Below are positions 45,563 through 54,453 of a DNA stretch of 64,000 bases, piece after piece. The position numbers and the translations under genes were made by a program. Location: NCBI GenBank assembly GCA_021648265.1, contig JAKITD010000003.1, positions 28,475 through 92,474 of the forward strand, in the 5' to 3' direction. Under the pieces are notes generated by a model, which saw only the letters and a list, made by a program, of their open reading frames with translations, made no database searches and had not been told where the DNA came from. The stretch's first letter is position 1; each line of letters starts with the position of its first letter. The DNA comes from Flavobacteriaceae bacterium. GTDB taxonomy: Bacteria; Bacteroidota; Bacteroidia; Flavobacteriales; Flavobacteriaceae.

Positions 45563-46105
45563 TTATATACTCTTATTAAATTCTCTTTTAATTCTTGCTA
45601 GATTGTTTGAAATACTAGCGTTGTATTGTAAATCGCCTACTCGAAGAATAAATCCTCCAATAATAGATTCGTCAATAGTACTTTCTATCGTTACTTTATC
45701 ACTTCCAATAAGTTCTTTTACTTTTGCTAATACTTTAGCTTCTAATTCTGGTGAAAGAGAAACAGCTGTTGTAACATAAGCTACTTTTATACCTTCCGAT
45801 TCTTTATATATTTCAATAAAACTAGCTGCAACTCTACCTAAAATTGAAGTTCGTTTGTTTTCAACAAGTATTTTGATAAGTGATTTTGTTGTTTCAGATT
45901 GTTTCGAGAAAATTTCAAGAAGTGCTTCTTCTTTATTTTCCTCAGAATATACTGGACTCTGAAGCATTTCACTCAACTCATTACTATCGGTAATGGTATT
46001 GTAAACCACTTGCATATCTTCAAACACAACTGAAGCGTTATTAGCTTCGTTGGTTTGTAATAAAACTGCTTTTGCGTAACGTTTGGCTGCTCTACTTCCC
46101 GTCAT
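45563..46105 (-). CDS. atpH: ATP synthase delta subunit
   Basis: The 180-residue protein fits the F1 delta (OSCP) subunit, which ties F1 to the peripheral stalk. Typical parts are SRAAKRYAKAVLLQT at the N-terminus, NKRTSILGRVAASFIEIYKE in the middle and DESIIGGFILRVGDLQYNAS near the C-terminus. Gene order between atpF and atpA is canonical. A small hairpin repeat lies in the gap upstream. Confidence 0.95.
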   Translation of the reverse strand: MTGSRAAKRYAKAVLLQTNEANNASVVFEDMQVVYNTITDSNELSEMLQSPVYSEENKEEALLEIFSKQSETTKSLIKILVENKRTSILGRVAASFIEIYKESEGIKVAYVTTAVSLSPELEAKVLAKVKELIGSDKVTIESTIDESIIGGFILRVGDLQYNASISNNLARIKREFNKSI

Positions 46106-46111
46106 AATAAT

Positions 46112-46132
46112 TTCCTGCGAAGGCAGGAATCT
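46112..46132. repeat. Hairpin repeat TTCCTGCGAAGGCAGGAATCT
   Basis: A short inverted repeat in the atpF-atpH gap, near-identical to 54346-54367 and to the arms of the element at 5118. Confidence 0.8.
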
Positions 46133-46149
46133 CTTTTAATTAATACTAT

Positions 46150-46650
46150 TTAGTTTAAAGTAGCATCATTTAACATGCTTTCAACTAATTTTAATTGCTT
46201 GTCTTTATCTGCTAATTCGCTTTTTACCACTTTTTCAGCAATATCAATAGAAAGGCTAGCTACTTGATTTTTTATTTCAGCAATTGCAGATTTTTTTTCA
46301 CTTTCAATAGCAGCTTGTGCATTGATGATCATTTTATCTGCTTCGGTTTTTGCTTCTTCTTTTGCATCCGAAATCATTGTTTCTTTGATTTCACGTGCTT
46401 CTTTAATCATTGCTTCTCTTTCTGAACGTGCTTCTTGTAATAATTTTTGATTGTCTGATTGAAGGTTTTGCATTTCTAATCTTGCTTTTTCAGCAGAATC
46501 TAATGCATCTTTTATTCCTTCTTCTCTATCGTTAAGAGCGCTTAATATTGGACTCCAAGCAAATTTCTTAAGTAATAGAAGCAACAATACAAAAAGTATC
46601 ATTTGCCAGAAAAAAAGTCCAAAAGAGAAATCGTTAATTAACTTTTCCAT
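46150..46650 (-). CDS. atpF: ATP synthase b subunit
   Basis: The 166-residue protein has one N-terminal membrane helix ([21 protein letters not shown]) and a long charged helix rich in Ala/Glu/Lys, as in the Fo b subunit that forms the peripheral stalk. [17 protein letters not shown] is a typical b-subunit stretch. It lies between atpE and atpH. Confidence 0.96.
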   Translation of the reverse strand: MEKLINDFSFGLFFWQMILFVLLLLLLKKFAWSPILSALNDREEGIKDALDSAEKARLEMQNLQSDNQKLLQEARSEREAMIKEAREIKETMISDAKEEAKTEADKMIINAQAAIESEKKSAIAEIKNQVASLSIDIAEKVVKSELADKDKQLKLVESMLNDATLN

Positions 46651-46730
46651 GATTATATTTTAAAATAATTTTTAAATTTTAATTAAACAACAACTGCAAC
46701 CAACCGTTGCAATTGTTGTTTTGCATTTTG

Positions 46731-46961
<231 letters not shown>

Positions 46962-46976
46962 TTAATAAATAAACGT

Positions 46977-48107
46977 CTAATGTGCTTCTTCGTGTTCTAC
47001 AACTGCAAAGCCAAAATAAAGGGCCGATAGCATGGTGAAGATATACGCTTGTAATAAAGCAACTAATAATTCTATCATTGAAATAGCAAAGGACAACACG
47101 AATGATGCACTACTACCGATCCAATTTTGAAAAACAAATATTAAACCTATCAAACTCATTAATACAATGTGTCCTGCCATAATGTTTGCGTATAAACGAA
47201 TCATTAATGCAAAAGGCTTAACAAACACTCCTAAAATCTCTATAGGAATTAATATAATGTACAAAGGTATCTTGCCGTACCAAGGCATAGAATTACCAAG
47301 TGGATCAAAAATATGCATCCAATAATTTTTATTTCCTGAAACCTGTGTGATGATAAATGTCATGATTGCTAATGCAAATGTAATAGCAATATTTCCTGTT
47401 ACGTTAACCCCTAATGGAGTCAATCCAAATAAATTTAAAAACCATACAAAGAAAAATATCGTTAATAAATAAGGCATATATTTTCTGTGTTTTTTTTCTC
47501 CTATATTTGGGATTGCAATATCATCTCTAATATAAAGTATGATTGGCTCTAAAAATCTTCCAGCTCCAGTAACAATTGGACCTTTTTTGAAAGATTTTGC
47601 CATACCTACAAATGCTAATAACATTAAGATTCCTGTGATAAGAATCATCAATACACTTTTTGTGATTGAGAAATCTAATGGTTTTGCTTGTGTTGGATGG
47701 TGATGATCGTCTAAAGTAATCGTTCCTTCAGCATCTGTTTTATATACTTTATTATGATATAATGTATAATATTTTCCGTTGTTCTCTGCAACTGCATCAC
47801 CATGATGAAATTTTGAAGAAGAAAATAATTGAATTCCATCCTCTTGATCCCAAAGAATTACCGGAAGAGGAAAACCATAATGTTTGCCAGTTTCACTATC
47901 GCTGAAAAAAGTAAAATCATGAGAATCTAATAAGTGATGATTTATACTTTCTTTGATTTTTGTTTTTAAACTTACCTGTTCTGGAGTTCCTTCATGCTGT
48001 TCATGCGACACTTCTTGATGTTCGTTTGAATGATCTTGGGCAATCAGTCCGAAACTAAAAAAGAACAGTATTACTGTTAAAAATTTTATGGCTAATTTAC
48101 TTTGCAT
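46977..48107 (-). CDS. atpB: ATP synthase a subunit
   Basis: The 376-residue protein has the Fo a-subunit core with the essential arginine in FALMIRLYANIMAGHIVL and a C-terminal LLVALLQAYIFTMLSALY segment. Compared with ~270 residues in E. coli, it has a long N-terminal extension (~140 residues) with a signal-peptide-like start and a His/Glu-rich stretch (DHSNEHQEVSHEQHEG). Such extensions are usual in Bacteroidota. It follows the small assembly genes and precedes atpE. Confidence 0.96.
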   Translation of the reverse strand: MQSKLAIKFLTVILFFFSFGLIAQDHSNEHQEVSHEQHEGTPEQVSLKTKIKESINHHLLDSHDFTFFSDSETGKHYGFPLPVILWDQEDGIQLFSSSKFHHGDAVAENNGKYYTLYHNKVYKTDAEGTITLDDHHHPTQAKPLDFSITKSVLMILITGILMLLAFVGMAKSFKKGPIVTGAGRFLEPIILYIRDDIAIPNIGEKKHRKYMPYLLTIFFFVWFLNLFGLTPLGVNVTGNIAITFALAIMTFIITQVSGNKNYWMHIFDPLGNSMPWYGKIPLYIILIPIEILGVFVKPFALMIRLYANIMAGHIVLMSLIGLIFVFQNWIGSSASFVLSFAISMIELLVALLQAYIFTMLSALYFGFAVVEHEEAH

Positions 48108-48208
48108 AGTAAAGAAATTATTTTGGCTTTAAAAATCGGTGCAAAAATAGGATTCTTTATCAAAAGTAAAAAACTATTTATAGTCTTTTTTAGCTTACTT
48201 AAAAATCG

Positions 48209-48598
48209 TTAAGATGACTGGTTATTAAGCTGTTTTGAAAGGTAGATGACTTCGGCTATTAAACAAATAGAATAAGGAACAAAAAAAGCAATAAATTCTA
48301 CTGTTTGCATCTTACCATCTGCCTTGTATGTTGGGTAAAACACCAAAAAGAAAACTAAAAATTTGATAGCACTTCCCGCCATAAAAACAAATCCTGCTTG
48401 TGCAGAATTACTGTTTAAAGATTTTTCGACAAGCACTAAAACGATGACTGCTAACAAATAATTAACAATATAAGATCGTATAATTTGATTTTCGAAGAGG
48501 GGAATTCCTGTTAAATGAAGAATAAAAAGGTGAAGACCAAATAGTAACACCAATAATAAAAGTAAAGAAAGTAAAAACCTAAGGCTTGTTTTTTTCAT
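48209..48598 (-). CDS. Small membrane protein of the atp cluster (DUF6168-like)
   Basis: The 129-residue protein has four hydrophobic segments and short loops. Its position between the atpZ/I-like gene and atpB matches where many bacteria carry an ATP synthase assembly gene such as atpI. I think it belongs to DUF6168, but am not sure. A role in Fo assembly is inferred from context only. It starts 4 bp after the atpZ/I-like stop codon. Confidence 0.75.
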   Translation of the reverse strand: MKKTSLRFLLSLLLLLVLLFGLHLFILHLTGIPLFENQIIRSYIVNYLLAVIVLVLVEKSLNSNSAQAGFVFMAGSAIKFLVFFLVFYPTYKADGKMQTVEFIAFFVPYSICLIAEVIYLSKQLNNQSS

Positions 48599-48602
48599 TA
48601 GT

Positions 48603-48821
48603 TTACTTATTTAATTCGTTGGTTTGTTTTAATACTAAAAATAAAGAAATAGCAACACCTAGCAAGGTAAAAATAATGGTATAAAGCTTTCCTTCTGGAT
48701 TATAATTACCATCTAACCAGGCTCCCCCTTTTGCAAATAGGTAAATAATAACTCCCATTTGTATTCCTATTCCAGATAAAATTGCCCAGCGTCTAATACC
48801 GCTTTTACCTTTGTTAGACAT
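48603..48821 (-). CDS. AtpZ/AtpI-like protein
   Basis: The 72-residue protein has two membrane helices (WAILSGIGIQMGVIIYLFA and LYTIIFTLLGVAISLFLVL) separated by the loop GGAWLDGNYN, the pattern of the AtpZ/AtpI family. These proteins help assemble the c ring or carry Mg2+/Ca2+ for the synthase. It is 2 bp after the bactofilin gene and upstream of atpB. Confidence 0.85.
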   Translation of the reverse strand: MSNKGKSGIRRWAILSGIGIQMGVIIYLFAKGGAWLDGNYNPEGKLYTIIFTLLGVAISLFLVLKQTNELNK

Positions 48822-48823
48822 TT

Positions 48824-49282
48824 TTAAACTTGTGCTTGCTGCGAGGTAGTAGAAGATGTTCTTTGGCTACGATCGTAAGGAAGGTCTTTTGTAATTTCTT
48901 TTGTTGTGGTAGTGGCTGTTTTTTTAGAGCCTTTCATTAAGCAAGTTGCATTGAATATAGCGCCAGGTTCTACAGCTAATTTTCCAACCACCACTTCGCC
49001 TTCAATATTAGCTGTGGATTTTAAGGTAAGAGTATCTGAAACATCTATAACTCCTTTTATCTTTCCTTCAATGTCAGCATTTTTACAACTAAGGGTTCCA
49101 ATAATAACTCCCGTTTTTCCGATAACCACTTTAGAAGGTGTTTTTACATTTCCTTCTATAATTCCGTCAATTCTAAAATAACCGTTTGAGGTAACATCTC
49201 CTTTAAGAGTTGTTCCGTCATTTATTCGGTTTTGACCTGTATTTTGAATTTCGGATTCTTTCGTTTTTTTATCTGAAAACAT
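48824..49282 (-). CDS. Bactofilin family cytoskeletal protein
   Basis: The 152-residue protein has the bactofilin core (~25-120) of short beta-helix repeats with G-DV-G- and (I/V)EG steps, such as GYFRIDGIIEGNVKTPSKVVIG and GTLSCKNADIEGKIKG, and unstructured Thr/Ser-rich ends. Bactofilins self-assemble into filaments that guide envelope and shape proteins. Its gene lies between sprE and the atp genes with short gaps (14 and 2 bp). Confidence 0.93.
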   Translation of the reverse strand: MFSDKKTKESEIQNTGQNRINDGTTLKGDVTSNGYFRIDGIIEGNVKTPSKVVIGKTGVIIGTLSCKNADIEGKIKGVIDVSDTLTLKSTANIEGEVVVGKLAVEPGAIFNATCLMKGSKKTATTTTKEITKDLPYDRSQRTSSTTSQQAQV

Positions 49283-49296
49283 AATAGATAGTTTTA

Positions 49297-52074
49297 TTAG
49301 CCTTTTCTTCCTTTTGTTTTATTACTTGAATTTGTATTATTAGAACGATTAGGGTTGGTATTTGTATTCTTATTTGGAGCCTTTCCTCGTGAAGATTTTG
49401 TTGAAGTTTTCGATTTTTTACTTTCTCTACGCTGGTTGGCTTTCGATTCTTTTCCTTCTTTTTCTTTTCTAACCTTTTTTCTTTCGGTTGGGCTTAATTT
49501 TTTCAATTCTTCACTAGTAAGTCCTTCTTTAGATAAATCGGTTTCTAAATAAACATCTAAGTTTTTATGAATTTGGATAATCTTATAATTCTCAGAGTTT
49601 ATTTCAAAATAAGGCTTACTTACTTTATATTTTTTATTCTCTTTTAAAACCTCAGCAAATCCGCGGGCACCTTGTTTTGAGGTTAATCCGTGTATAATTA
49701 CAAATTGTTGTTCTGGCGTATAATAATCTACCGAAATACTCATTTCTTCATAGTGATAGTTTTTTATAGCGTCTGCTAATGTTTCTTTTAAATTATTTGC
49801 CCCTTCATTATTGGATTTGTTAAAGCTATAAACAATTTTCCATCGTTCGCTTTCTTTGTCCGATAAAAAACTTTTGTTAGCAATTCTAGGTAAAAGTGTT
49901 TTATAGAGGTTAAGAGCTTCTTTTCCTTCTTTGGAATTTGGATAATTAAGCGAAACAAAGTTTAATGCTTTTTTGTAAGGTTCAAATCCTTGTTGTCTTC
50001 CTATGGCATTGGCTTTTAGTAATTCAAATTTTGGAACAATTGGGTTTCCGAAGTAATTTGAAATATATTCATCAGAAGTTGAAATTACTTGTTGGTATTT
50101 TGAATTTTCAAATTCTTCAAACAGTTTTTTGTACTTAAACTCTGGGCTTGATTCGTCTGTTGCAAGTATTGCATTAGGATTTCTTAAAATTTCAGCATAA
50201 CGAGAATCTGGATACCTTGTAAGGATTTCGTTTTTATATTGATTTGCTAATATTTCATTTTCCTGAATTACATTAATCTTATGAAGATTGTATAAAGCGG
50301 GCAATACCAATCTCTTTTCTGGATTAAATGAAAGTAGCGTAGTTAACCTGTTGGTTGCTAAATCATATTCTTTAAATTTTTCTTTATATATTAATCCCAA
50401 TTGATAATAGGCAAAGTTTCTCTCTTTAGTGATACTATCTATTACTACTTCATCCGAAGGAATTCTAGCGATATAGGAGGATGGTTTATATAAATCGTTT
50501 TCTGCAATTGGTGCAATCGTTTCGGTTTCGTCTAAAGTTTCTAATTTTGAAAGTTTATTAGATAATCTCCAATTGTCTTCCAGTTTTCTTTTCCCCCATC
50601 TTTTTTTAAATTCTTGTTTTCCGAAAGAAATAGTAGAAGAATTGTAAAAATAGAATGTTGAAGGGCCACTAGGACCTCCCTTTTGATTATTAAAATTGTT
50701 TTTCCCTCCTTGATAAAATTCGTTATTAGCAATATTGTTTTCTTGCTCAACTCTAGAAAGAGAATCTTCTATTGCTTGCGCTTTTATATTTTCGGTATAA
50801 TTAGTAAAATAAGATAAGCGTTCTGCTTCATTCATATTTACAAGACCTATAATACTGTCGTTTTCTGTCGCAATGTCTTCGTATTTAATTACATCGTCAA
50901 GGTTGACACGTTTCTTTTTAATTCGTCTATATAATCTAGTCCCTTCCGCTAAGTTAGCAAGGGTACTGTCGTAATAAGCACCTGCAATTTTATACTCGGT
51001 ATAATCGAAGTATATTTCAGCTAAAGTTTGATAATTAACAGCTTGCATTTTAGAATCGTCTTGATAAGCATCTAGCGATTTGTTATAAAATTCTACCGCA
51101 AGGTCTATACTATCATTTTTCCTGTAATATTCTCCTATTTGATGGTAGATTTTATCTAAGAAAGGACGGTTTTCTCTATCCTTTTCAAGATCGTATAAAA
51201 GTTCTAAAAAAGCAACTCGATCCTCTTTTGTGAAATCGAAATTTTTAGCTTTTTCAATATAAGCATTGATCATATAAACCCTAGGAGTCTTTCTGTTTAA
51301 AGCAATTACCTCATCAAAAGCAAAGTTAGCTCTGTCTTTCATGTCTAACGCGTTATAAAGCTGACCTTTTATATATAGATATCTACCTTTTAACTCCTTG
51401 TTCTTTGTTTTTTCTGAAGCTCTTACAATATATGGTAAGGCTGTTTTTAGAGAATCTAAATTAATAAATGCTTGTGCAATAATTGCGGAAGCATCTGCAT
51501 AATCTTCCTCACTAATTTCCTCCCGTTTAAACATTTGCTTTAGATTATCTATAGCAACTTCTTCATTGTTTAATCTAATGTTTGTTTTTGCTTTCCAAAC
51601 CTTAGCGTGATTAATACTGTTACTGGTTGGGTATGTTTTTAAAATAAAATTAAAGGCATCTAAAGCTTGTACAAATCGCGCATCAAAATACCTTGCTTTT
51701 CCTAACAAAATAAATGCTTCGTCTATTTGAGGGTTGTATTCTGTGCCATCAATATAAATGGAGTGTTGCTGAATGGCTTTAGTTGCTTTTTCTTCGGCTT
51801 TGTTAAAATTTGGGTTTTCGTTTTGGCCTGGCAACACTTTGTCCTCGTCTAACTGAAGCCTTTCTACGGGTAAGATTTCCCAAAAATCATCTCTATAGCT
51901 TCTTGCTAGGTCTTCCTTTCCTGTTTCAAAAGCGAGATTCCCGTTGTACAAAGCATTAAACTCTGCTGTAACCGAGTGTTTAGATCTACTAAGAAATGTG
52001 TTTTTTTTACGTGAACAGGCAGCTAAAAGTAAAACTACCAATAAAAATAATGTGATTTTATATATCCCTTTCAA
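49297..52074 (-). CDS. sprE: Gliding/T9SS lipoprotein SprE/PorW-like (TPR)
   Basis: The 925-residue protein starts with a lipoprotein signal (lipobox LLLAACSRKK). Many TPR units follow (~60-420 and ~530-700), and the C-terminus is very basic and low-complexity (Lys/Ser/Asn/Gly-rich, ~870-925). Length, order and the N-terminal phrase NTFLSRSKHSVTAEFNALYN match SprE of Flavobacterium, PorW in Porphyromonas. This periplasmic lipoprotein is needed for type IX secretion and gliding. The only in-frame start that keeps the signal peptide is TTG at 52074. It heads the bactofilin-atp run. Confidence 0.88.
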   Translation of the reverse strand: MKGIYKITLFLLVVLLLAACSRKKNTFLSRSKHSVTAEFNALYNGNLAFETGKEDLARSYRDDFWEILPVERLQLDEDKVLPGQNENPNFNKAEEKATKAIQQHSIYIDGTEYNPQIDEAFILLGKARYFDARFVQALDAFNFILKTYPTSNSINHAKVWKAKTNIRLNNEEVAIDNLKQMFKREEISEEDYADASAIIAQAFINLDSLKTALPYIVRASEKTKNKELKGRYLYIKGQLYNALDMKDRANFAFDEVIALNRKTPRVYMINAYIEKAKNFDFTKEDRVAFLELLYDLEKDRENRPFLDKIYHQIGEYYRKNDSIDLAVEFYNKSLDAYQDDSKMQAVNYQTLAEIYFDYTEYKIAGAYYDSTLANLAEGTRLYRRIKKKRVNLDDVIKYEDIATENDSIIGLVNMNEAERLSYFTNYTENIKAQAIEDSLSRVEQENNIANNEFYQGGKNNFNNQKGGPSGPSTFYFYNSSTISFGKQEFKKRWGKRKLEDNWRLSNKLSKLETLDETETIAPIAENDLYKPSSYIARIPSDEVVIDSITKERNFAYYQLGLIYKEKFKEYDLATNRLTTLLSFNPEKRLVLPALYNLHKINVIQENEILANQYKNEILTRYPDSRYAEILRNPNAILATDESSPEFKYKKLFEEFENSKYQQVISTSDEYISNYFGNPIVPKFELLKANAIGRQQGFEPYKKALNFVSLNYPNSKEGKEALNLYKTLLPRIANKSFLSDKESERWKIVYSFNKSNNEGANNLKETLADAIKNYHYEEMSISVDYYTPEQQFVIIHGLTSKQGARGFAEVLKENKKYKVSKPYFEINSENYKIIQIHKNLDVYLETDLSKEGLTSEELKKLSPTERKKVRKEKEGKESKANQRRESKKSKTSTKSSRGKAPNKNTNTNPNRSNNTNSSNKTKGRKG

Positions 52075-52275
52075 AATGTGATTTTTATATTTTATACTAC
52101 TGAAACTTAAAAGCCTCTAGTTTAGTGTGTATTGTTCAAAATTAACCGTAAAAATACGTTTCTTTTTAAAATTTCGATAATTATTCCTATAAAATATATG
52201 TAAAGCCGTTTTTTGAAGCATTTAAAATTTTTGTTAATTAAATCTTAGAGAGGAATAATAAATATAAATCCTTTG

Positions 52276-52283
52276 TATTTTTG
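52276..52283 (+). promoter_or_regulatory. -7 element of the ferredoxin gene
   Basis: TATTTTTG matches TAnnTTTG, 17 bp before the start codon. No TTG box at the usual distance. Confidence 0.5.
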
Positions 52284-52300
52284 CTAAAATTTTCAAACAA

Positions 52301-52591
52301 ATGAGCGATACTAAAACCACTTTAACCATACTTGTAGATGAGGAAACTCATGTTATTGAAATGTCTAAAAAGCAGTCTATTCTAGAAGCTGCTTTAAAAA
52401 ACGATGTGGACGCTCCTTATTCTTGCCAAGGTGGTGTTTGTTCTACTTGTATTGCAAAAATTACTGAAGGCGAAGTGACCATGGCAAACAACCAAATACT
52501 TACCGATGGTGAAATTGCTGAAGGATTTATTCTTACTTGTCAAGCGCATCCTACTACTGCTACAATTAGTATTGATTATGATGACGTTTAA
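52301..52591 (+). CDS. 2Fe-2S ferredoxin (plant type)
   Basis: The 96-residue protein has the plant-type cluster ligands Cys42, Cys47, Cys50 and Cys80 in YSCQGGVCSTC and LTCQAHP. It resembles the free-standing version of the ferredoxin domain at the C-terminus of PaaE-like oxygenase reductases. It carries electrons in the cytoplasm; the partner enzyme is not nearby. It is divergent from sprE and convergent with the GT9 gene. Confidence 0.93.
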   Translation: MSDTKTTLTILVDEETHVIEMSKKQSILEAALKNDVDAPYSCQGGVCSTCIAKITEGEVTMANNQILTDGEIAEGFILTCQAHPTTATISIDYDDV

Positions 52592-52620
52592 AAACGCCTA
52601 ACGATTTTAAGACGTACGAT

Positions 52621-53667
52621 TTACGACTTATTTTGTAGTGTAAAAATAAGGTTCTCTATAATTTTTTGAGGTGAAATCGTTTTCATGGAATCCTCGTAAC
52701 CCTCTGGAAATTTATTACCATAAATTGAAGTTGGAAGTAAAGGAAACTTTTCTCTATCTGCTGTTAAACAATTTTCTAGAACTTGTCCAAAAGGCAGAAA
52801 TCCTGCAAATGGATGGGTAACTCCCCAAAGTGTAATTACTGGAACTCCAAACATTGCTGCTAAGTGACCGTTTCCAGAATCCATAGAAAGCATTCCGTCT
52901 AAATTAGAAATTAAGGCCAATTCCTCTTTAAAATTTAATTTTCCTGCTGCGTTTTTAACGGAAGAAAAATCGTTTTCAAGAATGTTTAATTGTTCTATTT
53001 CTGTTTTTCCGCCGCCAAATAAAACAATGTGATATTCTTGGGTTTTATCTAATTCTGAAATTACTTCTCGCATTAACTCTAAAGGATACATTTTACTTTT
53101 ATAGGCTGCAAAAGGGGCAATACCAATAATTTTTTTATGAGTTGAACCAACAAGGTTTTGTAATTTCTGATTAAAATCTTTTCTTGGTAATGGTTGAAAC
53201 GTAGATAAATCTAGAGGGTATCCTAAATTTCTAAAAACATCGGCATAGCGCTGATGTGTACTCTTTAATTGTTTAAAAACCTTATTGGTTTCTCTGGTAA
53301 GTGCTTTTTTTTCTGCTCTACCTTTATTGACGGTTGTCGTTTTCTTTCCTGAAATACATAAATACGATGTGATAATTTTTGAACGGATTACATTATGTAA
53401 ATCGGCAACGGCATCAACGTCTAAAGTTTTTGCTTCTTTAGCGAGTTTTAGTAAGCCTAAAAACCCTTTGTGTTTTCCCTCCACCTCAGCTTCTAAGAAA
53501 TTTACATTCGGGAGGTCTTCAAAAAAAGGTTTAAAAAAAACTCTGGAAAGTACGGTTAGTTTTACTTCGGGATAGGTTTGTGAAAACACCCGAAGCACAG
53601 GAACAATCATAGCAACGTCTCCCATTGCGGAAAGTCGGATGACGAGTATGTGTTTGGGTTTTTTCAA
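52621..53667 (-). CDS. Glycosyltransferase family 9 (heptosyltransferase-like)
   Basis: The 348-residue protein matches GT9: HILVIRLSAMGDVAM at the start is the acceptor-loop region, and GVTHPFAGFLPF plus LDGMLSMDSGNGHLAAMFGVPVI form the nucleotide-sugar-binding part. GT9 enzymes add heptose to the LPS inner core at the cytoplasmic face of the inner membrane. The sugar used here is not certain. The start is TTG at 53667, since no ATG precedes the conserved N-terminus. A DUF4254 gene lies upstream, a common flavobacterial pair. Confidence 0.9.
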   Translation of the reverse strand: MKKPKHILVIRLSAMGDVAMIVPVLRVFSQTYPEVKLTVLSRVFFKPFFEDLPNVNFLEAEVEGKHKGFLGLLKLAKEAKTLDVDAVADLHNVIRSKIITSYLCISGKKTTTVNKGRAEKKALTRETNKVFKQLKSTHQRYADVFRNLGYPLDLSTFQPLPRKDFNQKLQNLVGSTHKKIIGIAPFAAYKSKMYPLELMREVISELDKTQEYHIVLFGGGKTEIEQLNILENDFSSVKNAAGKLNFKEELALISNLDGMLSMDSGNGHLAAMFGVPVITLWGVTHPFAGFLPFGQVLENCLTADREKFPLLPTSIYGNKFPEGYEDSMKTISPQKIIENLIFTLQNKS

Positions 53668-53675
53668 TTATATAA

Positions 53676-53706
53676 AACCTGCTAGGTTTTAAAAACCTAG
53701 CAGGTT
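53676..53706. repeat. Perfect inverted repeat between GT9 and DUF4254 genes
   Basis: AACCTGCTAGGTTTT and AAAACCTAGCAGGTT face each other with one base between. It could act as a hairpin attenuator within the operon or be a mobile repeat. Confidence 0.85.
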
Positions 53707-53716
53707 CGGGTTGATT

Positions 53717-54325
53717 TTATTTTTCGCCACGAAGAACCGGATTCAACTCATCGTCATTGTACATTTTCATTTGTTTGTACACTTTCATGTATTTGGTTCC
53801 TTCAGAAATATCACTTAATAATTGGTCGATTGCCGTACTTAAATCTACTCGTTGTTCTAGTAAGATATTCAATTTAATAGTACAAGCATCTCTATGTGCT
53901 TCCGAAGCATTTTCGCGAGTTGCTTCTTCGTTCATATGATATACTTTTAAAGCTAAAATAGAAAGGCGATCTACTCCCCAAGCTGGACTTTCGGTGTTAA
54001 TAGTTGCTCCTTCGTTTACAGTAACGCCCTTGTTTTCTTCAAGAAAATAACTATCAATATATTCTACCATATCGGTTCGATCTTGGTTGGAAGCATCAAT
54101 CTGTCTTTTTAATGTCAATGCACTTACGGGATCAATATTCGGATCACGGATAATGTCTTCGTAATGCCATTGAACGGTATCTATCCAACATTTTCGGTAC
54201 AATAAATGTTCTAAATTCTGAGATTTAGCATCGTAAGGATTACTAAATGGTTGATCTACCGTATTAATTAGGTGATACTTATCAATTACTTCTTTAAAAA
54301 TGGCATTTGCTTTTTCTGAAAACAT
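53717..54325 (-). CDS. DUF4254 family protein
   Basis: From the ATG at 54325 (202 residues, MFSEKANAIFKEVIDKYH) the protein fits DUF4254, an all-helical family of unknown function found next to LPS glycosyltransferase genes in Bacteroidota. Motifs include NLEHLLYRKCWIDTVQWHYED and RIDASNQDRTDMVEYID-like helices. A longer TTG reading from 54346 would run into a hairpin repeat. Its place before the GT9 gene suggests a role in LPS core synthesis, by context only. Confidence 0.85.
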   Translation of the reverse strand: MFSEKANAIFKEVIDKYHLINTVDQPFSNPYDAKSQNLEHLLYRKCWIDTVQWHYEDIIRDPNIDPVSALTLKRQIDASNQDRTDMVEYIDSYFLEENKGVTVNEGATINTESPAWGVDRLSILALKVYHMNEEATRENASEAHRDACTIKLNILLEQRVDLSTAIDQLLSDISEGTKYMKVYKQMKMYNDDELNPVLRGEK

Positions 54326-54345
54326 AGTATTGTTATTTATTGTCA

Positions 54346-54367
54346 ATTCCTGCGAAGGCAGGAATCT
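54346..54367. repeat. Hairpin repeat, copy near DUF4254
   Basis: ATTCCTGCGAAGGCAGGAAT plus CT, near-identical to 46112-46132. Confidence 0.8.
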
Positions 54368-54394
54368 TATTATTCATTATTTAAACCTTTTCGG

Positions 54395-54440
54395 CACTTC
54401 GACACTTCGGCTCCGCTCAGTGACCACTCCGCTCAGTGTT
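54395..54440. repeat. CTCCGCTCAGTG repeat fragments
   Basis: CACTTCGGCTCCGCTCAGTGACC, then a second CACTCCGCTCAGTG copy 17 bp later. A related piece is at 34723. Fragments of a dispersed intergenic repeat. Confidence 0.6.
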
Positions 54441-54453
54441 CAACATTTAAGTA

